This document shows positions 50,875 to 59,428 of a stretch of DNA of 64,000 nucleotides, in pieces. The notes beneath the pieces were generated by a model. That model saw only the letters and a program-made list of their open reading frames with translations. It was not told the DNA's origin and searched no databases. Origin of the DNA: CBDCYS01 sp965226245 (GTDB lineage Bacteria; Acidobacteriota; Terriglobia; Bryobacterales; UBA6623); NCBI GenBank assembly GCA_965226245.1, contig CBDDCL010000015.1, positions 4,526,001 to 4,590,000 on the forward strand, given 5' to 3'. The translations under genes and the position numbers were made by a program. Each line of letters starts with the position of its first letter. Positions within the stretch are counted from its first letter, which is position 1.

Positions 50875-51067
50875 TGTCAGATCAGAAGCGAAGTTTCCAC
50901 CCCTTTGGCGGGAGCCCATCCAGGCGGTCCGCGTGACGCGCGCGCCATGCGAGTTCCAGATCGTCTTAACTTCCGAACGTCAGGGCGCGGGAGCGCGCGA
51001 TCGACTTGCCACTTGCAGCATAGGCAATCGACGGCGAACGCGTCAAATGATAGTCAAGCGCAGGTGC

Positions 51068-51376
51068 TCATTCGCCCGGTTCAAGCCTCGGAACCGACAG
51101 CAAGCCGATCTTGCGAAGATGCTCGACCAGATCCGAATCCACGTCTGAATGCAGGAAAAACCCGAACCGCAGCATATCCGTGGCTTCTTTGAGATTTTTC
51201 GCGTTCTCGAGGCTGAGCCGCGCGAACAGCCTGCCCGAGGACATGTGAACGCCCAGATGCCAGCCGTCCGGCCCGCCGTAGGCGCGGAGCCGCAACGAGT
51301 GGCCCTGGTAAACAAACGTTCCGCTCTTGCCGCGCGCTTGGATCAGCTCAACGCCCGCTTCGCTATAAGTCACCAT
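51068..51376 (-). CDS. Small conserved-type hypothetical protein
   Basis: A 102-residue soluble protein: MVTYSEAGVELIQARGKSG, then YQGHSLRLRAYGGPDGWHLGVHMSSGRLFARLSLENAKNLKEAT and EHLRKIGLLSVPRLEP. It has predicted alternating strands and helices, no membrane segment and no recognised domain. Coding preference looks like the neighbours. It is oriented with rhomboid, 193 bp upstream of it. Confidence 0.6.
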   Translation of the reverse strand: MVTYSEAGVELIQARGKSGTFVYQGHSLRLRAYGGPDGWHLGVHMSSGRLFARLSLENAKNLKEATDMLRFGFFLHSDVDSDLVEHLRKIGLLSVPRLEPGE

Positions 51377-51539
51377 CGCTGGTACCTGCCACCGAATTTC
51401 CCCCTTCAGTATGGCAGACTGCTCGATCCCTGAACTTGGGACGCTACGCTGCCGGGCACGGTTTCAAACCCGCCGCTATCGCGAGAAGCGCCACGATATG
51501 AAGAATGGCCCCAGACTCAGAACGCGAAGATTGAAAACC

Positions 51540-51656
51540 ATGATGAATCCGCTACCGCCGCCAGCACCGCATCCGGAAGGGGCTGTTGACTTGGCAACCC
51601 AGGGATTCGTACCATGGAATTGGCTGAAAAAAGGAGGTGATCCAGAATATGAGTGA
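51540..51656 (+). CDS. Small open frame (38 residues), possible small protein
   Basis: MMNPLPPPAPHPEGAVDLAT then QGFVPWNWLKKGGDPEYE. It is Pro-rich at the start and aromatic later. The segment coding for KKGGDPE is also a 16-base perfect complement of the 16S rRNA 3' end, placed before the next ATG at 51649, which overlaps this stop. No family match; it could be chance. Confidence 0.35.
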   Translation: MMNPLPPPAPHPEGAVDLATQGFVPWNWLKKGGDPEYE

Positions 51657-51696
51657 ATGTGGTGAATCTAGATCTGGTGAGGTGGTCGACTCTTAG
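51649..51696 (+). CDS. Possible 15-residue peptide with an extended Shine-Dalgarno
   Basis: MSECGESRSGEVVDS then TAG. The upstream AAAGGAGGTGATCCAG (51630-51645) matches the complement of the 16S rRNA tail far beyond a normal ribosome-binding site. A terminator-like hairpin follows at 51826-51859. It might be a leader or signalling peptide, or the strong match may be a fragment of rRNA origin. Confidence 0.3.
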   Translation: MSECGESRSGEVVDS

Positions 51697-51825
51697 AGCG
51701 ACCGTTCGAACGTTCTGACGCCCGTATCAGCTACGGGACGAAGTTCATGTGGAACGGCCATCTCACTAGTCGGTTGTTCCCACTTTTCGCGGTTTGAGGC
51801 TAATCCCCTCAGGCCTCCGGGAGTG

Positions 51826-51859
51826 AGCCCCCGAGAGAGCCAAAACTCTCCGGGGGCTT
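51826..51859 (+). terminator. Terminator-like hairpin
   Basis: AGCCCCCG and CGGGGGCT pair, extended by GAGAG/CTCTC, around CCAAAA, and are followed by TTTGTCT. It would end a short transcript that starts after 51400. Nothing else is recognised between 51697 and here. Confidence 0.6.
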
Positions 51860-51898
51860 TGTCTACTGTGGTCCGCTCTTCGCTGGCGGGAGGCCGGG

Positions 51899-52140
51899 CA
51901 ATGTGCCTGAGAGCCCCGACCGTGAGTACCTGTATGGTGAAGTCCTTGCCGAGGATGGCAGAAAACTCGGGAACCGCATGTAGGGGCGTAGCGTGCTACG
52001 CCCGTATGCACGTGGAGCCCCTCTACCCGACACTCAGAGCCGCGACCGTGAGGGAGCGGTTGCTGCTCTGGTGCGCCTCATCCGACAGCGGTCACGCTCC
52101 CCTCATTGGTTGCGGCTCGTCCGCGTCGGGTGGTGAGAAA
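51899..52140 (+). repeat. Dispersed mosaic repeat family A, copy A2
   Basis: The longest copy: GAGCCCCGACCGTGAG, then a TGTATGGTGAAGTCC..CCGA and GGCAGAAAACTCGGG block, a TAGGGGCGTAGC/GCTACGCCC palindrome, a second CCGCGACCGTGAGGGAGCGG, then CATCCGACAGCGGTCACGCT and GGTTGCGGCTCGTCCGCGT. It finishes with GGTGAGAAATGCGGGCT, also seen at 8348-8530, and leads into tsaD. Confidence 0.8.
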
Positions 52141-52210
52141 TGCGGGCTTGCCACCAACGGTTGACGACTCTCGCCCAACTGTCCACGATCAATCGTTCAC
52201 ACCTCTACAG

Positions 52211-53293
52211 ATGTACCTGCTCGGCATAGAAACATCCTGCGACGAAACGGCGGCGGCGGTTGTCCGCGGAGGCGACCGGTTGCTGTCGAACATCGTCGCC
52301 TCGCAGATGGACACCCATCAGCGCTACGGTGGCGTGGTCCCCGAACTCGCCTCGCGCGAACACCTGCGGGCAATCGTCCCGGTCGTCCGGCAGGCGGTCG
52401 AGGACGCCGGTATCGGCTACCGTGACTTAAATGCCATTGGCGTCACGAACGGCCCCGGGTTGGTGGGTTCGTTGCTCGTCGGAATCACCTATGCCAAGGG
52501 ACTGGCCGTCTCGCTCGACATCCCGCTGCTTGGCGTCAACCACATCGAGGGACATATCCACGCCGTCGTCCTCGAAGAAAAGCAACGCGGCCGGGAGATC
52601 GAGTTTCCCGCTTTGGCCCTGGTTGCCAGTGGCGGCCACTCGCACCTGTTCATGGTCGAGCGGCCCGAGCCCGCCGATTACCGCTACCGCTTGCTCGGCC
52701 GCACGAGAGACGACGCCGCCGGTGAAGCCTTCGACAAAGTGGCGAAACTGTTGGGCCTGGGTTATCCCGGCGGTCCGCTCATCGACAAGCTGGCTCCTTT
52801 GGGCAATCCCTCGAAGGTGCCTCTGCCAACCGTTCGCATGAAGGGAAATCAGCTCGACATGAGCTATAGCGGGTTGAAAACCGCGGTGTTGCGCTATGTC
52901 CGCGCAGCCGGCATGGATGACGAAATCCTGCGCCGCCGCCGCATGTATTCAGAACCGCCCGCTCCGAGTCTGGACGACGTGCTCCGAGTCACATCGCAAC
53001 ACACTCTCGATCTCATCGCCTCCTTTCAGCAAACGGCAGTCGAGCAACTGCTGGGACGCACGGTCAAAGCCGCCGAGCAGGAGCCCATCCGCTCGGTAAT
53101 CGTCTCGGGCGGCGTGGCGGCCAACTCGGGACTTCGCAAGCGATTTCGATCGATCCCCTATCCCCTGTATTTCCCCAGCCTAAAGCTCTCCACCGACAAC
53201 GCCGCCATGATCGCCGCCGCGGCTTATCCGAGAATAGAGCGCGGCGAGCGCTCCGGCCTCGATCTGACCGCCCATCCCCAATTGACACTGTGA
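52211..53293 (+). CDS. tsaD: tRNA N6-threonylcarbamoyladenosine transferase subunit
   Basis: A 360-residue ASKHA-fold protein that, with TsaB and TsaE, puts threonylcarbamoyl on A37 of ANN-decoding tRNAs. Motifs are LLGIETSCDETAAAVV (3-18), the metal-binding His pair in NHIEGHIHA (His111, His115), ALVASGGHSHLF, DDAAGEAFDKVAKLLGLGYPGGP, and SVIVSGGVAANSGLR with the C-terminal STDNAAMIA. A short family-atypical insertion (DDEILRRRRMYSEPPAPSLDD) lies near residue 240. Upstream in-frame codons belong to repeat A2, so the ATG at 52211 is the start. The tsaB and tsaE genes are not nearby. Confidence 0.96.
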   Translation: MYLLGIETSCDETAAAVVRGGDRLLSNIVASQMDTHQRYGGVVPELASREHLRAIVPVVRQAVEDAGIGYRDLNAIGVTNGPGLVGSLLVGITYAKGLAVSLDIPLLGVNHIEGHIHAVVLEEKQRGREIEFPALALVASGGHSHLFMVERPEPADYRYRLLGRTRDDAAGEAFDKVAKLLGLGYPGGPLIDKLAPLGNPSKVPLPTVRMKGNQLDMSYSGLKTAVLRYVRAAGMDDEILRRRRMYSEPPAPSLDDVLRVTSQHTLDLIASFQQTAVEQLLGRTVKAAEQEPIRSVIVSGGVAANSGLRKRFRSIPYPLYFPSLKLSTDNAAMIAAAAYPRIERGERSGLDLTAHPQLTL

Positions 53294-53561
53294 AATGACT
53301 GCCCATTGACAGCCAGCGACACCCAAACAGATCACGCCGCTGGGACCCCTTGTGCCAGAACCAAAACCCTCCTAAGGAAACAATTTCGTCAATGTTGATA
53401 ACACGGGACTTACGGAAATCGGTTTGCTTGGACGTATTGACCCGATGCCGTTCGGGTCTTCACGCTAGGCAGGAAACCGATCCAAAAACGAGCCCTAAAC
53501 AGGCAACACCCAACACAGCCGCCACAAGCCTGAGCCGCCCAAGACGGCCGCCACAAGCCCG

Positions 53562-53660
53562 AGCCACGTTCACGTGGCTTGGTCTCCTTTAGGCCGGTCC
53601 TTTTAGGGCCGGTTGACCAGCCCTCCAGAAGTTGTTCCTCAGCCCGTTTCAACGGGCTTT
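53562..53660 (-). repeat. Multi-hairpin dispersed repeat family D, copy D1
   Basis: The reverse complement of 56404-56504. It has three short perfect or near-perfect hairpins in a row: AGCCACGTTCACGTGGCT, a GGCC..TTTTAGGGCC unit and AGCCCGTTTCAACGGGCT. Flanking parts of the 53294-54709 gap contain repeats E2, A6 and B3 and no gene. Confidence 0.8.
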
Positions 53661-53754
53661 CATTACGCCCTGAGGTGGCGCGCGCCTCCCGGCGGGCCGC
53701 GTCGGCCTCCGGGCCGACGTAGCGTGTCATCGCCTGCATCGACACCTCTAAGGA

Positions 53755-53897
53755 CAATGCTGTTCACTTAGAGCCGTTGAGCCGCGAAGCGGCGCCGGAT
53801 CGTAGCCCATGGGTGGAGCGAAGCGGAACCCTGGGTCCGAAACTCTGCGAGGGGAAGCCCCGTCCGCGGACGGGGCGTAGGAAAACAATGCGGATGC
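53755..53897 (+). repeat. Dispersed repeat family E, copy E2
   Basis: Second copy of the 27106-27245 element, with the same order of CAATGCTGTTCACTTA, AGCCGCGAAGCGGCGC, GGATCGTAGCCCATGGGTGG and AGCGAAGCGGAACCCTGGGT, and a different small palindrome (CCCCGTCCGCGGACGGGG) near its end. Confidence 0.8.
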
Positions 53898-53958
53898 TTA
53901 GTCCGCGCCTCTGTCCGCCCGTCCGAATTTTCTGCCCACTGGCGGGTCCGACACCTCA
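53893..53958 (-). repeat. Dispersed repeat family A, partial copy A6
   Basis: On the minus strand it carries the GGACAGAGGCGCGGAC module and the AATTT-containing flank seen in A3 and A5. Confidence 0.6.
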
Positions 53959-54352
53959 GAGGGGCTCACCCTGGGCGGTTTCACGATCAGGCTGACATCT
54001 GGCACCGTCCCCCCAATCGGGTCACGCTATTTCAAGACTTTCATTCCCTTTCAAGTCATACGTTTAGAGAAATCCACTCTTAATTCCCCGCCCGCCACCT
54101 GCTAATCTGAATATGTGAGACCGCTCCGCACCCTTCTTGGAACAACCGTGGCGCGGCGCTTCTCCGTGTCGCCCCGCGCCTGGTCCGGAGAAGTCGTTTC
54201 CCATGGCCTCCAATCGGTATTCGCGAGCGCTACCGCGAGCACTCTGCCAGAACGTCCAGAGATCCAGGCTCGGACAACAAAAACACACGATTCAGGACGA
54301 AAAGGAGTCAAATCACCAGGGAGTCTGACATGGGGCGCCAGGACCCTTTGGA

Positions 54353-54520
54353 GTCAAACCACTGAAAACAAAAACACTATCCGTCGACACCAACTACGAG
54401 AGGCAAAAAACGCCGCAAAGTCCGGTATATGTGCCATTCTCTGCCATTCTCTGCCATTTCATAAAGAAACGTTATAAAATCTTATGCCCCAATCGGCAAC
54501 CTCTTTCGTTTCAACAACTC
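54353..54520 (+). promoter_or_regulatory. Conserved non-coding element family B, copy B3
   Basis: Shares the downstream 160 bp of B1 and B2: AAACCACTGAAAACAAAAAC, CACTATCCGTCGACACC, GGCAAAAAACGCC, then three 10-bp-spaced TGCCATTCTC-like units (from 54432). Next come TAAAGAAACGTTA (54462-54474, one base off the perfect dyad) and AATCGGCAACCTC. TATAAA directly after the dyad could be a -10 box. It points toward the permease at 54710; the upstream third of B1/B2 is not conserved here. Confidence 0.62.
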
Positions 54521-54709
54521 TATTTAGGCTCTCGCGGTTGCCAGCGGTGGCGACGCGCCCTTTCGTAGTTGCCGGGAGACGGTCGTGATCAGGGCGGCCT
54601 TGGCCTCGGATAAACCTTCCGGTACCAAAAACGAGACGACACGCCCGAAAAAGGCCTCATCCGCAGCCAGGATCCCGACGGTTACCGGACGGCCTCCCTT
54701 GGCGGCCTC

Positions 54710-56209
54710 ATGATGTCCCAACTTTTCCGAACAAAAAGCATCGACCGGCTGATCCAGCAGTCCCAAGATCCCCAGCATCGTTTGAAGCGCGTGCTTGGCC
54801 CCTGGAGCTTGATCGGGCTCGGTGTCGGCGCGGTGATCGGAACCGGTATCTTCGTTCTGACCGGCACTGCCGCCGCCGGCGAGTCGGTCACGGTTCCCTC
54901 GATCATCAAGGCGCCGCTGCTCGATCTGATCCTGCACGGCGGCGATGCTGTTTCGACCTACGGCCGGCCCGGTGCAGGGCCGGGAATTGCGCTTTCGTTC
55001 TTGTTGACAGCGCTCGTGTGTGGTTTGGCCGCGCTGTGTTACGCCGAGCTGGCGTCCATGATCCCGGTCGCCGGAAGCGCCTATACCTTTGCCTACGCCA
55101 CGATGGGAGAACTCATTGCCTGGATTATCGGATGGGATTTGATCCTTGAATACGCCGTGTCCAACATGGCGGTCGCCGTGGGTTTCTCCGCTTATTTCAA
55201 CGATGTGCTGGATAGTCTGTTCGGCCTTCGCCTGCCTGAAGCACTATCACGCCCTCCGATCGAGAGCGGGGAACTGACGGGCGCGATTTTCAATCTTCCG
55301 GCGTTTCTCGTACTGATGATTCTGACTGTCTTGCTTGTGCGAGGCATCCGCGAGAGCGCCAAGACAAACAACGTCATGGTGCTGATCAAGGTCGGCGCGA
55401 TCTTGATCTTCATCTTTGGCGCGGCCCGCGCGGTCGACCCGGCCAACTACCAGCCCTTTCTGCCGAACGGTTTTCAAGGGCTGCTAACAGGGGCCGCTAT
55501 CGTTTTTTTTACCTACATTGGCTTCGATTCGGTCTCGACGGCGGCGGAAGAATGCACCAACCCCCAGCGCGATCTGCCGATCGGCATCGTCGGCACGCTG
55601 GCTGCCTGCGCGGTCCTCTATGTTTCGGTGGCTTTGGTGCTGACCGGCATCGTGAACTGGCGGGAGTTAGGCAACGCCGCTCCCGTCGTAAACGCTCTTA
55701 AGTCATTAGGGTTCACCTCGATCCGGCAAATTGTCGGTGTCGGAGCTGTCGTCGGAATGATCTCTTCGCTGATGGTGTTCCAGTACGGGCAGGCACGAAT
55801 CTGGTTCGCGATGTCGCGGGACGGGCTTCTGCCGCGTGCCTTTTCAGCCGTGCATCAACAATACAAGACACCTCACGTCAGCACTTGGGTCGCCGGGCTG
55901 TTCGTCGGCATCCCGGCCGGAGTCTGGGACATCGGTACGTTTGCCGACCTGGCCAGTATCGGCACGCTGTTCGCCTTCGCGGTGGTCTCCGCGGGTGTGA
56001 TCATTCTGCGTAAGACACAGCCGGACCGCAAGCGCGGTTTCCGCGTTCCGTGGGTTCCTGCCGTTCCGCTGGCCGCGATCGCGGCCTGCTTTCTTCTCAT
56101 GCTCGGGCTGCCGCTGGAGACCTGGATTCGCTTTGTCGTATGGTTAGCCGTGGGGCTTTCGATCTACTGGCTTTATGGGCACAAGCACAGTGAGTTTGCC
56201 GGCAGTTGA
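54710..56209 (+). CDS. APC-family amino acid permease (cationic amino acid type)
   Basis: A 499-residue, 12-helix transporter. The first helix GLGVGAVIGTGIFVLTGTAA is the unwound substrate-binding helix of APC proteins. CYAELASMIPVAGSAYTFAYATMGELIAWIIGWDLILEY and FFTYIGFDSVSTAAEECTNPQRDLPIGI are the CAT-subfamily marks. It probably imports amino acids by proton symport; the substrate is undetermined. There are two possible ATGs (54710 and 54713) and no clear ribosome-binding site. Element B3 lies about 190 bp upstream. Confidence 0.93.
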   Translation: MMSQLFRTKSIDRLIQQSQDPQHRLKRVLGPWSLIGLGVGAVIGTGIFVLTGTAAAGESVTVPSIIKAPLLDLILHGGDAVSTYGRPGAGPGIALSFLLTALVCGLAALCYAELASMIPVAGSAYTFAYATMGELIAWIIGWDLILEYAVSNMAVAVGFSAYFNDVLDSLFGLRLPEALSRPPIESGELTGAIFNLPAFLVLMILTVLLVRGIRESAKTNNVMVLIKVGAILIFIFGAARAVDPANYQPFLPNGFQGLLTGAAIVFFTYIGFDSVSTAAEECTNPQRDLPIGIVGTLAACAVLYVSVALVLTGIVNWRELGNAAPVVNALKSLGFTSIRQIVGVGAVVGMISSLMVFQYGQARIWFAMSRDGLLPRAFSAVHQQYKTPHVSTWVAGLFVGIPAGVWDIGTFADLASIGTLFAFAVVSAGVIILRKTQPDRKRGFRVPWVPAVPLAAIAACFLLMLGLPLETWIRFVVWLAVGLSIYWLYGHKHSEFAGS

Positions 56210-56244
56210 GCGCCGTCAATCTACAGATTTGGCTCGCTAGATTG

Positions 56245-56619
56245 TAGCCCGGCGATTCTGAGGATTTTGTTCGCAGAAAGAGGGGCGTCGAAAAGCGCTC
56301 CCCGCACGGGGAGAAAAATGGCTCATAGTGGCGCCGAGCTCGCCAAGAATGGCACACAGCAGGCAAGAATGCGGTTCAATGCGGGTGAAGGCCAGAGTGG
56401 CACGAAAGCCCGTTGAAACGGGCTGAGGAACGAGGTCAGAAGAGGCCTGTGAACCGGCCCTAAAAGGGCCGGCCTAAAGGAGACCAAGCCACGTGAACGT
56501 GGCTCATCCCGGCAGGCCGCACGCCCCTGAAATACTGTAAGGTCCAGGCCCGGGCCCGTACTAGCACCACCACCGCCCAAACTCCCCGCAAACGAAATTT
56601 CAAATATCTTTGGCTAGCT
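56245..56619 (+). repeat. Dispersed repeat family G, copy G2, enclosing family D copy D2
   Basis: Both G ends are present (56245-56280 and 56592-56619), but the interior differs from copy G1. It holds a CGCTCCCCGCACGGGGAG palindrome and the multi-hairpin D unit at 56404-56504. This nested arrangement shows that G is a frame into which other repeats have gone. The rest of the 56210-56803 gap has no gene. Confidence 0.7.
56404..56504 (+). repeat. Multi-hairpin dispersed repeat family D, copy D2
   Basis: AGCCCGTTGAAACGGGCT, GGCCCTAAAAGGGCC and AGCCACGTGAACGTGGCT in series; inverted relative to copy D1 at 53562-53660. The two copies bracket the permease gene and repeats E2, A6 and B3. Confidence 0.82.
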
Positions 56620-56803
56620 CTTCACGGATGTCTTTCGGGATGACTACTTGGCCGTGCTGTCCGAGCTTGCTAATGCTAATCGGCAGGGGCTATTCGGGGA
56701 ACTTCGGTGATCTTAATGTCAGGTTACCAGACAGGAGTTTACTGAAGAGCTGAAGCGTATTCGACACTCTATCGCGGGCGCGAGAGTAGCCAAATCGAAA
56801 CAA

Positions 56804-57646
56804 CTAGCCTTGGGCCCCGTACTCCGCCGCTCGCGGTTGCTCCTTACTGAGCGTGCCTTCTGAACTCCGCGCCGGCAGCGCATCCATCACGGCGGGATAG
56901 GGGTAATCGGCGCCCAGCAAGGCCTTCGTGCGGGCATCGCATTGAGCGATCGTTTCGGCCGTAATGCAGCGGCTCCAGTCCTCGATCGGCTTGATCGACT
57001 TGCAGGTGTAGGAGCCCATCAGCGCGGCCCGCGGTTTCGGCGTCTGGTTGCTTTGGCCGGCGTGCCAAGTCAGGGCGGGGAACATGAAAAGTGATCCGGC
57101 CGGCGCGGCCACCCGAATGTGTCTTGCCTGGAACTCGTCCGCATCGGGCCAGCGGCATTGTTTCTGGCTGCCCGGGACAAGCGCCGTGGCGCCGTTTTCT
57201 TCCGTAAACTCATCCAGCATGACGACTGTTTCAACAGCCAGAAAAAAGCTCGAGTTCAGCGTTCGAGGCCAGTGCGCCCTGGCATGCAAGTCCCAGTAAG
57301 GATAATCGACATGAGGCTCCTGCGCCGGAGCCCCCTGGTAGAGCACGTTGGCGGCGTAAGAGCTGAGCATTAAGTCGTCACCCAGGATCGGCTCCATGAT
57401 GGCCAGAGTCTTGGGGTCGGACAGCATCGTCCGAAAGATAGCGCCTTTTTCCGGCAGGTTCCAAACCCGCTTCTGCGTGGTTTCATTCTCGTCGCCGTAA
57501 AAATGCGAGGCGCGCGCTGGCTCCTCGGCGGAAAGCGAGTAAATCAGCTCGCGCGCCTCGGCCACCTGCTCTTGGCTGAAGTAGCCTTCAAAGAGCAGGT
57601 AACCCTTGCCGTCACAGAGTTCCTCAACTGCCTTTTCGATATCCAC
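56804..57646 (-). CDS. Phytanoyl-CoA dioxygenase (PhyH) family protein
   Basis: A 280-residue Fe(II)/2-oxoglutarate oxygenase-type protein. The iron triad is visible as His112 and Asp114 in EPHVDYPYW and His195 in ALTWHAGQSN, with the 2-oxoglutarate Arg in PRAALMGSY near 208. The C-terminal 25 residues (ARSSEGTLSKEQPRAAEYG) are outside the fold. The substrate is unknown; many bacterial relatives act on natural products. The frame is open to 57781, but GAGGAAGG lies 6 bp before the GTG at 57646, which gives a family-like start (DIEKAVEELCDGKGYLLF). Confidence 0.87.
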   Translation of the reverse strand: MDIEKAVEELCDGKGYLLFEGYFSQEQVAEARELIYSLSAEEPARASHFYGDENETTQKRVWNLPEKGAIFRTMLSDPKTLAIMEPILGDDLMLSSYAANVLYQGAPAQEPHVDYPYWDLHARAHWPRTLNSSFFLAVETVVMLDEFTEENGATALVPGSQKQCRWPDADEFQARHIRVAAPAGSLFMFPALTWHAGQSNQTPKPRAALMGSYTCKSIKPIEDWSRCITAETIAQCDARTKALLGADYPYPAVMDALPARSSEGTLSKEQPRAAEYGAQG

Positions 57647-57800
57647 GGTTGTGCCTTCCTCAACCGCCCTGCCCGCTAACACGCAACTATCTGACCGCGT
57701 CTGCGGTAGGGACCGGCAATCCTGCCGGTCCATCGTCGCATAGCGGCGACGTGCAGCGCACACCCCTTGCTTTCCTCCCATCGCATGCTAGCCTGAATAT

Positions 57801-58386
57801 ATGAGCCAATGTCGCTCCAGCGTCCGCAACGACGGACTCAGCCCCAGCCAAGAACGCGCCTTCCAAAGCCATGCTCACCGCGCGTTCCATCGCTGCCGCC
57901 GCGCGCCAGGCCGAGGTCGGTCAAAGCACCCTGCGCCGCTGGCTCCGCGAGGACGACAAAAAGGCCCAACGCCAAAACCAGCCCGCTGGCGGCAATCCGC
58001 GGCCGGTGCCCGCCCGAAGCCAACCCCGAAACGGAGCCGCGCGCGTCAGCAAGCGGTTTCCGCTAGTTCGCGATCAGCCAGTGTTGGGAACAAGCACTTC
58101 GCAAAACCCCAGCCGCCAAGAGAGGATTTTCCGAGACCTGCTCAAATCTTCCCAGTACGCCGATGGTTCCGAAGAACTCTACGACATGAAAGCCGACCCC
58201 AACGAGTGGAAGAACCTTGCCGGCGACGCAAGCTACCGGCAAGTACGCCGCGAACACCGCCGCTGGATCCCCAAGGTGAACGCCAAACCCGGGAAACCCG
58301 GGAAACCGGGACAGCCTCAGTTTTGGGAGGAGTTCGGAGAGTTCGGGAAAGTCGGGCAAAGCGACGCCATCCCGAACACGCCATGA
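57801..58386 (+). pseudogene. Chimeric remnant: helix-turn-helix head joined to a sulfatase tail
   Basis: The first part gives SKAMLTARSIAAAARQAEVG and QSTLRRWLRED, a homeodomain-like helix-turn-helix of phage or transposon-type proteins, with a frameshift relative to the ATG at 57801. The later part gives YADGSEELYDMKADPNEWKN and LAGDASYRQVRREHRRWIPK, the standard C-terminal motif of sulfatases. Between them is a Pro/Arg/Gln-rich stretch with no fold, and a low-complexity tail (GKPGKPGQP, EEFGEFGKVGQ) follows. It is most likely two decayed genes fused by a deletion, open in frame from 57871 by chance. Confidence 0.68.
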
Positions 58387-58515
58387 ACATCAAACGAAGC
58401 CAAGCCCCTCAGCCCTGATGGTGCTGCGCGGGCGACTGCGTGGGAGACTAGGACGCCTCCCGACTAGAACTGAAACACACGAAGCCCGATCGCGGAAATG
58501 CGGCCGGGTTTTGCT

Positions 58516-59025
58516 ATGCTAAACCCAGTGGCAACGCAGACTCTCATTCCGCTGCAAGAATACCTGCGGACTATCTACGAGCCGGACGCCGAATTCGTCG
58601 ACGGCGAGATTATGGGGAGAAACTTGGGGGAATATCCGCACAGTGCGGCGCAAGTCCGCCTCGTACGACTGTTCACGCAGTTGAACCGCGATCAGGATCT
58701 TCATCTGGCGACTGAGCTTCGGGTACGTCTTTCGCCCACGCGGATACGCATCCCTGACTTTGCTGTATTCCAAGATAAGCCCACCGAGCTTGTCCCTTCG
58801 ACCCCGCCCTTGCTCATTGTCGAGATCGTTTCGCGCGAGGATCGCCACACGGAGATCATTCAGAAGTTCGAAGAGTACCGCGCCTGGGGAGTGCCCCACA
58901 TCTGGCTGGCCGACCCATGGCAGCGGCAGCTATCGGTCTACGGCGACAACGGCCTGACGGCCGTGGGGTCACTGCAACTCAGCGGCTTCGGCTTGAAAAT
59001 CACGGCTGCGGATATCTTCGGCTGA
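58516..59025 (+). CDS. Uma2-family (DUF820) protein, second copy
   Basis: A 169-residue protein of the Uma2 fold: PLQEYLRTIYEPDAEFVDGEIMGRNLGE, the catalytic core RIRIPDFAVFQDKP and LLIVEIVSREDRHTEI, then VPHIWLADPWQRQLSVYG. It shows only motif-level similarity to the protein at 38036. An in-frame ATG at 58498 would add six residues; neither start has a clear ribosome-binding site. Function unknown. Confidence 0.84.
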   Translation: MLNPVATQTLIPLQEYLRTIYEPDAEFVDGEIMGRNLGEYPHSAAQVRLVRLFTQLNRDQDLHLATELRVRLSPTRIRIPDFAVFQDKPTELVPSTPPLLIVEIVSREDRHTEIIQKFEEYRAWGVPHIWLADPWQRQLSVYGDNGLTAVGSLQLSGFGLKITAADIFG

Positions 59026-59076
59026 TCCGGTTCACGGTTGACGGCTCTCGCCTCACGATTTGACGGCTTACTTCTG

Positions 59077-59208
59077 ACGCGGACGAGCCGCAACCAAAGA
59101 GGGTCCACGGGAGTGGACGGGATGGAGACGTGACCGCGATGAAGGAGCGGGGACTTCCGTCCGCGCCTCTGTCCGGCCGTCTGAAATTTTCCGCGGCGTT
59201 TTCGAAAG
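59077..59208 (-). repeat. Dispersed repeat family A, copy A5
   Basis: On the minus strand: GCGGACAGAGGCGCGGACGG-type module with AAATTTCAGACGGCC, then about 40 unique bases, then TTTGGTTGCGGCTCGTCCGC. It lies in the 59026-59428 gap upstream of bshC; nothing else is recognised there. Confidence 0.72.
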
Positions 59209-59428
59209 AGGGCAGAACTCGATGCGGCCTCCGTCAGCCGCAGCGCCCCTGTACTGCAATTTGCCGGTATTGAGTTGTGTGAGAACCGCAACTTCGACAA
59301 ATCGCGCGTTCTGTTATTCTGAGCGAGAGGTCCTCAATCAGGCGGTAGCAGACCCGCTGCTGTTGGGGCCTCTTCCGGGTACTCGTCTCGCTGTACCTCG
59401 TACTGCTGCGCCGCTTTCCCTCAGGAAC

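Noticed and set aside
51630..51645. Remnant of a 16S rRNA gene (complementary to its 3' end)
   Set aside because: Only about 16 bases match and neither flank continues into rRNA or spacer-like sequence; kept only as an open question in the findings.
54524..54937. Minus-strand open frame of 137 codons with a plausible segment VTVGILAADEAFFGRVVSFL
   Set aside because: More than half of it is antisense to the permease gene, and I recognise no family; it may be a remnant but cannot be supported.
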